DNA of 39,786 nucleotides from positions 1-39,786 of the IMG/VR virus record IMGVR_UViG_3300030060_006119; one strand, written 5' to 3'. Source of the stretch: a virus. Within the stretch, counting starts at the first letter, position 1. Each line of letters opens with the position of its first letter. The position numbers were made by a program, and so were the translations under genes. The notes below the pieces were generated by a model. It was not told the origin of the DNA. It saw only the letters and a list, made by a program, of their open reading frames with translations, and did no database searches. Below, one piece after another: positions 1-5,630 of this stretch.

Positions 1-1
1 G

Positions 2-200
2 TCTGACAGCGGCGAGGACAGCGGCGAGTCTGACAGCGGCGAGGACAGCGGCGAGTCTGGCAAGGACAGCGGCGAGGACAGCGGCGAGTCTGGCGAGGAC
101 AGCGGCGAGTCTGGCGGCGAGTCTGGCGGTGAGTCTGGCGAGGACAGCGGCGAGTCTGGCGGTGAGTCTGGCGAGGACAGCGGCGAGTCTGGCGGTGATT
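2..200. repeat. Degenerate tandem repeat encoding the S-D-G-E linker
   Basis: Units of roughly 12 to 21 bp (core GAGGACAGCGGCGAGTCTGGC) repeat through the first 200 bases. GGACAG occurs seven times. The repeat stays in frame and encodes alternating S, G, E and D, so it may simply be a coding linker prone to slippage. Its hexamer GGACAG is the reverse complement of the CTGTCC hexamer repeated in the non-coding array downstream. Confidence 0.85.
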
Positions 201-970
201 ATACTCGGGGAGATTTCGGCGGCGGACATAACGATTTCGCCGAGCCCGATCTTGAGGAGGGCGAAACCCTGCAGGAGTATTTCGAGGAAATCCGCGAGGA
301 GAATCGGCGCGAGATTTACGAGGCCCGCCTAAACGAAAAGAAAAATGTCGGGACCGGAAGCGGGCTCGGGTCTTTCGTTTATCAGGACACCGCCCGCACG
401 TATGATCCCGTCGCATGGCAGGAACACCTCGGCGATTGGTTCCGGCGGAAGGACGATGAGAAACACGAGCGCCCGCTCGATCTCCGCGAGTTTAGAAACA
501 AGGGGATTGTGAGAAAGGCACGAGGCGGCCGTTCCGCCGGTGATCTTGTTTTCCTTGTGGACACTTCCGGAAGTAATGTGGACAAGGTCCCCGCCATGCT
601 GGACAAGGTGCAAGAGGTCCTCGACCTTTTCGCCCCGCGCATGACATACCTTGTCCCGTGCGATGACAGGGTGCAAGCGGTGCATGAGATCCCCGAGGGC
701 GGACGGGTTCCCGAGAGTCTGGAGGGCGGCGGCGGAACGCTCCTCACTCCCGCTCTCGATTGGGCTCGGGACAATGTCCCGCACGCGGACGGGATCATAT
801 ACCTAACGGATGGCTACACTTGGGAAACCGATTGGCAGAATATGGAAGAGCCCGAGCGCCCTTTGCTCTGGCTCTGCTTTGGCCATCACCGCGAGGAGGC
901 TATCGGGGAGAGCGTCTATCCTTTCGGGGAGCGCGTGCCGGTCCTCATCCTCCCCGAGTCCCGCCGCTAG
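2..970 (+). CDS. VWA-domain protein, C-terminal part (5' end outside window)
   Basis: The frame is open from base 2, so the start lies left of the window. The first ~65 codons are a low-complexity acidic linker built from S-D-S-G-E, S-G-E-D and S-G-G-E units. After ~80 charged residues comes a von Willebrand A-type fold: a hydrophobic strand ending in D-T-S-G-S (Asp at 560-562, Ser at 566-568 and 572-574), the DxSxS metal-ion-dependent adhesion site, followed by a G-G-G-G-T-L-L-T-P segment and the strand L-T-D-G-Y (Asp at 809-811). This order resembles the VWA half of DUF2201-type proteins, whose N-terminal half is metallopeptidase-like; that half is not visible here. Such proteins are usually paired with a MoxR-type AAA ATPase. 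Family assignment is from memory; the role in the phage is unknown. A strong terminator follows the stop codon. Confidence 0.75.
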   Translation, partial: SDSGEDSGESDSGEDSGESGKDSGEDSGESGEDSGESGGESGGESGEDSGESGGESGEDSGESGGDYTRGDFGGGHNDFAEPDLEEGETLQEYFEEIREENRREIYEARLNEKKNVGTGSGLGSFVYQDTARTYDPVAWQEHLGDWFRRKDDEKHERPLDLREFRNKGIVRKARGGRSAGDLVFLVDTSGSNVDKVPAMLDKVQEVLDLFAPRMTYLVPCDDRVQAVHEIPEGGRVPESLEGGGGTLLTPALDWARDNVPHADGIIYLTDGYTWETDWQNMEEPERPLLWLCFGHHREEAIGESVYPFGERVPVLILPESRR

Positions 971-988
971 GCGGGCCGAGAGTTAAGC

Positions 989-1022
989 AGGCCCCGCTGG
1001 CGATTGCTGGCGGGGCCTTTCC
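989..1022 (+). terminator. Rho-independent terminator after the VWA gene
   Basis: AGGCCCCGC (from 989) pairs with GCGGGGCCT (to ~1018) across a short loop and is followed by a T-rich stretch (TTTCCTTT). It lies about 20 bp after the VWA stop codon and separates that gene from the next transcription unit. Confidence 0.75.
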
Positions 1023-1026
1023 TTTG

Positions 1027-1134
1027 CTCCTGTCCCCTGTCCCCTGTCCTGTCCCCTGTCCTGTCCTCCTGTCCTGTCCTCCTGTCCTGTCCCCCGATTG
1101 CGTATCCTGTCCCGTGCATCCTGTCCCCCGAAAC
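1027..1134. repeat. CTGTCC short direct-repeat array
   Basis: Twelve copies of CTGTCC in one orientation, ten in a nearly unbroken run (units CCTGTCC and TCCTGTCCTGTCC) and two more set apart by short spacers. The array is non-coding, sits between a terminator and a promoter, and is extremely C/T-rich on the plus strand. It could be an iteron-like protein-binding site, a strand-asymmetric element or a product of slippage. Nothing in the sequence decides between these. Confidence 0.85.
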
Positions 1135-1231
1135 CTTAAGCCAGAAAATAATAACACGGTTAAGGTTCCCCGCTTTTGGCCTTAGCCTCTGGCCGCATTT
1201 GCAGCTGGGATAAATAATTTGCAGAAAGCTA

Positions 1232-1259
1232 TTGACGCCCCGACCCGATCCTGTATGGT
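1232..1259 (+). promoter_or_regulatory. Sigma70-type promoter giving a leaderless transcript
   Basis: TTGACG at 1232-1237, a 16-bp spacer and TATGGT at 1254-1259. The next gene's ATG is at 1266, only six bases after the -10 box, so transcription would begin at or next to the start codon. The rest of the 971-1265 gap holds the terminator, the CTGTCC array and an A/T-rich stretch (about 1150-1230) in which I see nothing else. Confidence 0.6.
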
Positions 1260-1265
1260 GCCGCC

Positions 1266-1808
1266 ATGCTTAGCCCCGTTTCTTGTATCCAAGTTCATTT
1301 GAAGCTGGTCTCCGTAGAAGAGACCATCGCCTTTGATCCTAAGCAGGGGGAAGTCTTTGAAGCAATTGCAGGTGAGCTTGAAGTAGAACCTTCTGATCTG
1401 AAAGCGGATCATCTGTTTTTCATTTGGGCGAAAAACTATTTCACGGATCTTGCCAAGGACCCCGAGTCAGATTTCCCTTTGGAGTTACGAGATATCAAAC
1501 CCAGCTCTTACGGTGATGATAATATCACACTCGAATTTGTGTCGCGCTTTTGTGACGATGACGATTGCGATTGCGGGAGGGAGGAGGGCTCTTCTCTTGT
1601 ATCCTCCGAGTCCATCATCGAGCTGGTGCATGTTCACCTGTGCAAGAGGGGGATCAATAGCTTCACCGTAGAAGCGGCCCCCTCTGAGATATTGCGTGTG
1701 AGGAATTCGGATGCCCTCTCCCACGAGTCCAACGAGGAGACCATTTCGGTGCAATCAGATTTCTGGTGCCACTTCCGGAACCGTGTTCCCACGGATGACG
1801 CCAGCTAA
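1266..1808 (+). CDS. Unknown protein, 180 residues, first gene of the small-gene operon
   Basis: I do not recognise this protein. It is soluble and acidic, without membrane segments. A notable stretch near residues 97-106 reads D-D-D-D-C-D-C-G, a possible metal-binding cluster, and there are further Cys residues near the N terminus and in the C-terminal third. The start is chosen because the upstream promoter places the transcription start at this ATG, and no ribosome-binding site is present. It is the first of about eight small same-strand genes, an arrangement typical of phage early or host-takeover genes; that role is inference. Confidence 0.6.
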   Translation: MLSPVSCIQVHLKLVSVEETIAFDPKQGEVFEAIAGELEVEPSDLKADHLFFIWAKNYFTDLAKDPESDFPLELRDIKPSSYGDDNITLEFVSRFCDDDDCDCGREEGSSLVSSESIIELVHVHLCKRGINSFTVEAAPSEILRVRNSDALSHESNEETISVQSDFWCHFRNRVPTDDAS

Positions 1809-1836
1809 AACCAATAAATAAAAATACAACTAAGAC

Positions 1837-2058
1837 ATGATCAGTTCATCATTGACCGCCGCCTTTGAGGCAGCCCGCCCTAAGAATCTCCCGCCCGCCT
1901 CGGTGGTGTCCAAGATTCTCGCCGAGGTAACAGCGCCCGAGCCGTGGTGCCAGTCGCAATACGAAGCCCCCGAAGGGTGGGAGGTTGCGGAGACCTCTAC
2001 CGAGGACACCCGAGATGAGCAGCTGAAGGACTTTCTTAGAAGGGAGACTCAAGCATGA
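1837..2058 (+). CDS. Unknown small protein, 73 residues
   Basis: Acidic, soluble, unrecognised. It begins after an A-rich leader (AATAAATAAAAATAC) and lacks a Shine-Dalgarno sequence. Its TGA stop overlaps the ATG of the next gene (ATGA at 2055-2058), which supports both genes and suggests translational coupling. Confidence 0.5.
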   Translation: MISSSLTAAFEAARPKNLPPASVVSKILAEVTAPEPWCQSQYEAPEGWEVAETSTEDTRDEQLKDFLRRETQA

Positions 2059-2225
2059 GCCGCTTCAGTAAGCCACCTAGCGCGAAGGCCTCTCGCATAA
2101 TCGGTATGATACGGGGATCTATGGGAGGGATTGACGGGTCGGGCGACCGCCACCTGTCAGAGAGCAAACATGCCAAGGGACGCAAGAGCCCCATAGCTAA
2201 AAAGAAAAACAAAAAGAAGAGATAA
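2055..2225 (+). CDS. Unknown small basic protein, 56 residues
   Basis: Starts at the ATGA overlap with the previous stop. The product is rich in Arg, Lys, Ser and Gly and ends in a strongly basic tail (about nine Lys/Arg in the last twelve residues), so nucleic-acid binding is plausible. Not recognised. The next gene starts two bases after the stop codon. Confidence 0.45.
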   Translation: MSRFSKPPSAKASRIIGMIRGSMGGIDGSGDRHLSESKHAKGRKSPIAKKKNKKKR

Positions 2226-2227
2226 CA

Positions 2228-2425
2228 ATGGACACGCCCTTCAGCGAATTCTTTGCCGATGTCGTTTACTACGATCGCCAGATCAAGCAGATCAACATTG
2301 CTGATGAGGAGCTCTATCAAAATGTTTTGACCCAGTTCGGTAGCGCATGTCGCCACATGCCGAGCATGGTCCCTCAACAATTGTCCGCGTCCGTCGAGCG
2401 TTACGGACACATCCTGTTAAGTTAA
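2228..2425 (+). CDS. Unknown small protein, 65 residues
   Basis: Unrecognised, probably helical and soluble. It follows the previous stop by two bases. Its stop is followed by the A-rich tract AAAAATAAAAT, which recurs in front of the gene at 2776. Confidence 0.45.
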   Translation: MDTPFSEFFADVVYYDRQIKQINIADEELYQNVLTQFGSACRHMPSMVPQQLSASVERYGHILLS

Positions 2426-2475
2426 AAAATAAAATCAGTATTAAAGTAAGTATGTTATACAACAATCATATCCTA

Positions 2476-2760
2476 ATGGCGAAGCCCTTCCGGTTAGATG
2501 AAAAAGTCGTGGCGCGGCTCAGTCCCGTCGAGCGCTTAGGCGCTATGCTATTCCTTTCAATTACCGCTCCGGATGATGACGCGCATAGACGGGCCTCTCA
2601 GAGCGCTTGGCTCATGGTCTCTTACTTTGACATGGAGACTAATGAGGTGAGAGAAAGCAAAGCCATTTGCCGTCAGCTGCACCAGCAGCACCCCGAGTTT
2701 CCTGTTAGAGATATGTATGATTCTTTTGTGAGCCCACCGAAATCAAGCGGCAACTCTTAA
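2476..2760 (+). CDS. Unknown protein, 94 residues; C terminus lies in a duplicated 32-bp segment
   Basis: The start at 2476 (M-A-K-P-F) is preferred; an in-frame ATG at 2452 would add eight residues. Longer extensions would overlap the preceding gene out of frame. The product is helical, soluble and not recognised. Its last part, V-R-D-M-Y-D-S-F-V-S, is encoded by a 32-bp segment repeated at 3067-3098, where the same peptide (D changed to N) is in frame with the small gene at 3078. After the repeat this protein ends with a short unrelated tail. It therefore looks like the 5' part of an interrupted gene. Confidence 0.5.
   Translation: MAKPFRLDEKVVARLSPVERLGAMLFLSITAPDDDAHRRASQSAWLMVSYFDMETNEVRESKAICRQLHQQHPEFPVRDMYDSFVSPPKSSGNS
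2702..2733 (+). repeat. 32-bp direct repeat, copy 1
   Basis: Begins CTGTTAGAGATATGTAT and ends TCTTTTGTGAGC; 31 of 32 bases match copy 2 at 3067-3098 (single G/A difference). The two copies bracket the gene at 2776-3057. Confidence 0.9.
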
Positions 2761-2775
2761 AGTAAAAAATAAAAT

Positions 2776-3057
2776 ATGAAATTGTATCAAGTGATAAGCA
2801 AGCAAGAGCCATGGCGGCGCGAGTTCTTTGGAACAAAAGCAGCCGCTAACAAAGCCGCCAAGGAAACGAACAGCGATGTGATGCCGTTCGATCTAGGCAC
2901 CGACAAGAAAAGCCTCGTCGATTTCTGCGCTTCTTTCTGGACGCTCGCAGTCCAGACTGCAGACGAAAAGCCACGAGGTGTCCGGCGTCCAACCGCCGAT
3001 CAGTTCCGTTTCGGTAGCGCCCATGCTAACGCGACCTCCGCGCTTGCCAAAAAGTAA
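2776..3057 (+). CDS. Unknown protein, 93 residues, cassette flanked by direct repeats
   Basis: Soluble, mixed-charge protein with an Ala/Lys-rich segment (residues ~20-30), not recognised. It follows an A-rich leader (AAAAAATAAAAT) with no Shine-Dalgarno sequence. The gene sits entirely between two near-identical 32-bp direct repeats, so it may have been inserted into, or captured by duplication within, an older gene. Confidence 0.5.
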   Translation: MKLYQVISKQEPWRREFFGTKAAANKAAKETNSDVMPFDLGTDKKSLVDFCASFWTLAVQTADEKPRGVRRPTADQFRFGSAHANATSALAKK

Positions 3058-3066
3058 TTGGACATT

Positions 3067-3098
3067 CTGTTAGAGATATGTATAATTCTTTTGTGAGC
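3067..3098 (+). repeat. 32-bp direct repeat, copy 2
   Basis: Second copy of the segment at 2702-2733 with one mismatch. It covers the first codons of the small gene at 3078, in the same reading frame relative to the repeat as in copy 1. Confidence 0.9.
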
Positions 3099-3248
3099 AA
3101 AATTATTAATGTAGTTAAGTGGCTACCCATCCTTAAAAAAAGGTCCGCAATGTATGTGATCAATGAGGAGCTGAAGTCACTCGCGGAAGAAAACTCCGCG
3201 CTATCCCCGAGGATAGAGGCCATACGATATTTGCTCCGCACCCTGTAA
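3078..3248 (+). CDS. Small protein, 56 residues, probable 3' remnant of a split gene
   Basis: The ATG lies inside direct-repeat copy 2. The first residues M-Y-N-S-F-V-S match the end of the gene at 2476. The remainder has a short hydrophobic stretch (I-I-N-V-V-K-W-L-P-I-L) and a C-terminal charged helix. If the 365-bp segment between repeat starts were removed, the 2476 gene would continue in frame into this one. Function is unknown; it may be expressed independently or be a leftover fragment. Confidence 0.4.
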   Translation: MYNSFVSKIINVVKWLPILKKRSAMYVINEELKSLAEENSALSPRIEAIRYLLRTL

Positions 3249-3263
3249 CCCGATCCCTGAACA

Positions 3264-3425
3264 ATGGAAGGAGCTACCCTAAACATCACCACCGATAATG
3301 AAACGCAAGCCCGTCTCATCCTGTCGCTACTCACGAGAGCTGAAGAGGACGGCGAGCTGGACTTCGCTTTCGGATGCCGGATATCGCAAGTCAGAGAGAA
3401 AGTCGAATTCGACCACGCGCTTTAA
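3264..3425 (+). CDS. Unknown small protein, 53 residues
   Basis: ATG 15 bases after the previous stop, no Shine-Dalgarno sequence. Acidic helical product, not recognised. It is followed one base later by the ATG of a small membrane protein, which supports it as an operon member. Confidence 0.4.
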   Translation: MEGATLNITTDNETQARLILSLLTRAEEDGELDFAFGCRISQVREKVEFDHAL

Positions 3426-3426
3426 C

Positions 3427-3540
3427 ATGAAAAAAGAATTATCTGTTTACGAAGCTGTGCCCTTGGTGGCCGCTGTCTTCGTTGCGTCACTCCTCTTGAT
3501 TCATGCAGGACTTTCGCTTATCTCATATTTAAGTTCTTAA
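3427..3540 (+). CDS. Small membrane protein, 37 residues
   Basis: M-K-K-E-L start followed by one clear hydrophobic helix (residues ~11-34, V-P-L-V-A-A-V-F-V-A-S-L-L-L-I and onward). The positive N terminus suggests it faces the cytoplasm. It is the last gene before the structured RNA element. Small single-pass proteins in phage early regions often act on host membranes or exclusion, but nothing here shows a specific role. Confidence 0.45.
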   Translation: MKKELSVYEAVPLVAAVFVASLLLIHAGLSLISYLSS

Positions 3541-3544
3541 CTTT

Positions 3545-3620
3545 AAGTCGCACGGGCATGGTGCGCGGGGAGATCCCGCGACGGGGTAGCTTAGTCCCCA
3601 ATGAAACACCCGTGCGACTT
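3545..3620 (+). ncRNA. Predicted three-way-junction RNA element, unrecognised
   Basis: A perfect 12-bp stem (AAGTCGCACGGG at 3545-3556 with CCCGTGCGACTT at 3609-3620) encloses two further hairpins. One is CGCGGG/CCCGCG (3564-3569 with 3575-3580, loop GAGAT); the other is GGGG/CCCC (3583-3586 with 3596-3599, loop of nine). The region lies between the small-gene operon and the helicase promoter and contains no gene. It could end the upstream transcript, although no proper U-run follows (ACTTTCTT), or be a stable small RNA or processing site. I compared it from memory with tRNA, hammerhead, purine and glutamine riboswitch patterns and found no match. Confidence 0.6.
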
Positions 3621-3647
3621 TCTTAAAAAGATTATACCAAAAAGGGG

Positions 3648-3675
3648 TTGACATATTATTTCCCCCAGATATACT
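3648..3675 (+). promoter_or_regulatory. Sigma70-type promoter for the SF2 helicase
   Basis: Perfect TTGACA at 3648-3653, 16-bp spacer, TATACT at 3670-3675. The helicase ATG at 3693 follows by 17 bases, giving an expected leader of about ten nucleotides with no Shine-Dalgarno sequence. It lies immediately after the structured RNA element. Confidence 0.75.
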
Positions 3676-3692
3676 AAGCCCACTTAAAACTA

Positions 3693-4991
3693 ATGAAGAC
3701 ATTATTCCCTAAGCAAGTTGGTATCTTTCAGTTCTTCCTCGGCCGTTTGTTACGGCGCAAGTCTACCTTAGATCAGTCTGACACTGGCACAGGCAAGACG
3801 GTTGTCGCCTGCAAGCTGGCGTCCGCTTTGTCTCCCCGCCCCGTCGCAGTCATTTGCCCGAAGGCGGTGATCCCATCTTGGGAGAGGGAGCTAGAAGAGG
3901 AGGGAGTCCAACCAGTGTTTGTCCTTAACTTAGAAAGTTTACGCACAGGTAAGACCGCTCACGTTTCCAAGGTAGGAAAGAAATCGTTCAAGTGGTTGCT
4001 CGATCCAGACACGGTTGTCTTTGTGGATGAGGTTCACAAGTGCAAAGGCCCGTTCACTCAGAACGCCGCGCTGTTCATCGCGCTCGTTAAACAGGGATTT
4101 ACTATTCACAGTATGTCCGGCACCAGTTGCGAAGACCCTACCGAGATGCGTCCCCTCGGGTGGGCGCTCGGACTGCACAGCGGAGATGTCAAGGTGGACG
4201 GGATGAAACGGTGGTGGCCATGGATGCGCCAGTATGGATGCGAGAAGAATGAGTGGGGTGCTTGGGTTTTACAGGACGGGTATTACCTACCAAAGCTACG
4301 AGCAAAGATGTATGCCGAGAGCACTCACCGTTTGACGGTGGATGATTTCCCCGCTGCCTTCAAAGAGAACCGCGTGTTCACCGTGCCAATAAATTTCCGC
4401 GAGAACAAAAAGATCATCAAGGCGTATGACGATCTTGGTATCACGCCAGATATTGTTGAGGATTACATCGAGAAGGGCACGGTCACTGATCGGGATCACG
4501 TCCTCGCTAACATCACTCGGGCTCGCCAGCTGGCCGAATCATTCAAGGTGGTGGACCTCGCCGAGATGGCCGAGGACTTGATGGATGAGGGTAAGTCAGT
4601 AGTTATATTTGTGAATTACAGCGCGACCATTGAAGCGCTACGCATCCGACTCAAGTGCGAGTTCATCGACGGGACTCAGACGGCGGCGGATCGTCAGCGG
4701 GTGATCGACGATTTCCAAGCGGACAAGACCCACTGCATCGCGGTCAATGCTGCAGCTGGCGGGACGGGCATCTCGCTCCACGATACGATTGGCAACCGCC
4801 CTCGCGTCTCACTGATCTCGCCGACGTTCAACTGCAAGACATACAAGCAGGTGCTCGGGCGTATCCACCGCAACGGTGGTAAGAGCGATGCGCTCCAGAA
4901 AGTTCTGGTCGCTAACGATTCAATCGAGGAGCACGTCATGCGGTCTATCGGACGGCGGCTCAATAACCTCAAAAGTTTACATGGAGTTTAA
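3693..4991 (+). CDS. SF2 DNA/RNA helicase (SNF2-like)
   Basis: A 432-residue superfamily 2 helicase. The first RecA lobe has Walker A D-T-G-T-G-K-T (residues 30-36), motif Ia around I-C-P-K-A-V-I-P-S-W (54-63), Walker B D-E-V-H (112-115) and motif III S-G-T-S (about 145). The second lobe has the F-V-N-Y segment, the D-G-T-Q ... R-Q-R-V-I-D-D-F-Q stretch, a G-G-T-G-I-S-L motif V and motif VI Q-V-L-G-R-I-H-R (386-393). These are the hallmarks of SNF2/UvsW-like phage helicases, which remodel branched DNA or displace proteins during replication and recombination. Compact size suggests a core motor without large accessory domains. It has its own promoter and overlaps the next gene by 11 bases. Confidence 0.9.
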   Translation: MKTLFPKQVGIFQFFLGRLLRRKSTLDQSDTGTGKTVVACKLASALSPRPVAVICPKAVIPSWERELEEEGVQPVFVLNLESLRTGKTAHVSKVGKKSFKWLLDPDTVVFVDEVHKCKGPFTQNAALFIALVKQGFTIHSMSGTSCEDPTEMRPLGWALGLHSGDVKVDGMKRWWPWMRQYGCEKNEWGAWVLQDGYYLPKLRAKMYAESTHRLTVDDFPAAFKENRVFTVPINFRENKKIIKAYDDLGITPDIVEDYIEKGTVTDRDHVLANITRARQLAESFKVVDLAEMAEDLMDEGKSVVIFVNYSATIEALRIRLKCEFIDGTQTAADRQRVIDDFQADKTHCIAVNAAAGGTGISLHDTIGNRPRVSLISPTFNCKTYKQVLGRIHRNGGKSDALQKVLVANDSIEEHVMRSIGRRLNNLKSLHGV

Positions 4992-5211
4992 GCACATTGT
5001 CCGAGAGCTCTACCCGAACGGGATGCCCATGCTGATCCAAGGAGAATACTTTGATGACGATCCCGTGGACCCTGAAACCTGCAAACTGTATCCTGTCTTT
5101 GATGACAAGGTGCTCCCCGCATCTCCGATCACGGACAAGAAGACTCGGAACAATATAGCCGCCCGCCTTAACAAGATTTTATTTTATGACGATACACCAA
5201 CTAATAGATAG
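4981..5211 (+). CDS. Unknown protein, 76 residues
   Basis: The ATG at 4981 overlaps the helicase stop by 11 bases; upstream in-frame starts lie deep within the helicase and are unlikely. The product is acidic in the middle (F-D-D-D-P-V-D-P-E) and basic at the C terminus. Not recognised. Overlap with the helicase suggests coupling. Confidence 0.5.
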   Translation: MEFKHIVRELYPNGMPMLIQGEYFDDDPVDPETCKLYPVFDDKVLPASPITDKKTRNNIAARLNKILFYDDTPTNR

Positions 5212-5380
5212 CCATGCTGTTGAGCACTCCGAGCTGGAGGATTCCATCCTCGGGAACGTCGCCCAACGCAACTGGACACGGCAGCAATTGCGCGAGAAGC
5301 TGAGTAACCTTTACCTCATGGGGTTCCGGCACGGGGTCTCCGCTAGAAAGAACGTAGAAGATACCCATGAAAAATCCTAG
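5186..5380 (+). CDS. Unknown protein, 64 residues
   Basis: ATG at 5186 overlaps the previous gene's end by 26 bases in another frame. The product is helical (T-R-Q-Q-L-R-E-K-L-S-N-L), soluble and unrecognised. Its end overlaps the next start by 14 bases, a chain of overlaps typical of phage operons. Confidence 0.45.
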   Translation: MTIHQLIDSHAVEHSELEDSILGNVAQRNWTRQQLREKLSNLYLMGFRHGVSARKNVEDTHEKS

Positions 5381-5630
5381 AATAGAAGAGATCCTGAACA
5401 TCTTACAGACCGCCGCTGTTGACGGGGGATTCAAACTGTTCGTAAACAACGGGGAGATTGTAGCCGAAGACCTCTTGTCCGAAGCGCCCCTTATGTTTGA
5501 AATTTGTTTTAGAGGTAAAGACCTATCCGACCTCTCGGTTTTAGGGGCTTATTCTTTTGATGAAGGTTGGGCTAACCACTCTCGCGAATGGGAAGAACAT
5601 ATAGCTGATTACAGGGAGCGGGGTAATTAA
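5367..5630 (+). CDS. Unknown protein, 87 residues, last plus-strand gene of the left module
   Basis: Acidic alpha/beta-looking protein, not recognised. Its TAA stop (5628-5630) overlaps the TAA of the converging giant gene on the minus strand (5627-5629), and no terminator is visible between them. Confidence 0.55.
   Translation: MKNPRIEEILNILQTAAVDGGFKLFVNNGEIVAEDLLSEAPLMFEICFRGKDLSDLSVLGAYSFDEGWANHSREWEEHIADYRERGN

Noticed and set aside
1027-1134. CRISPR array
   Set aside because: The repeats are only 6-13 bp and there are no unique spacers of regular length.
3545-3620. Hammerhead or other known self-cleaving ribozyme
   Set aside because: The CUGANGA core is absent and I could not match any other ribozyme consensus from memory.
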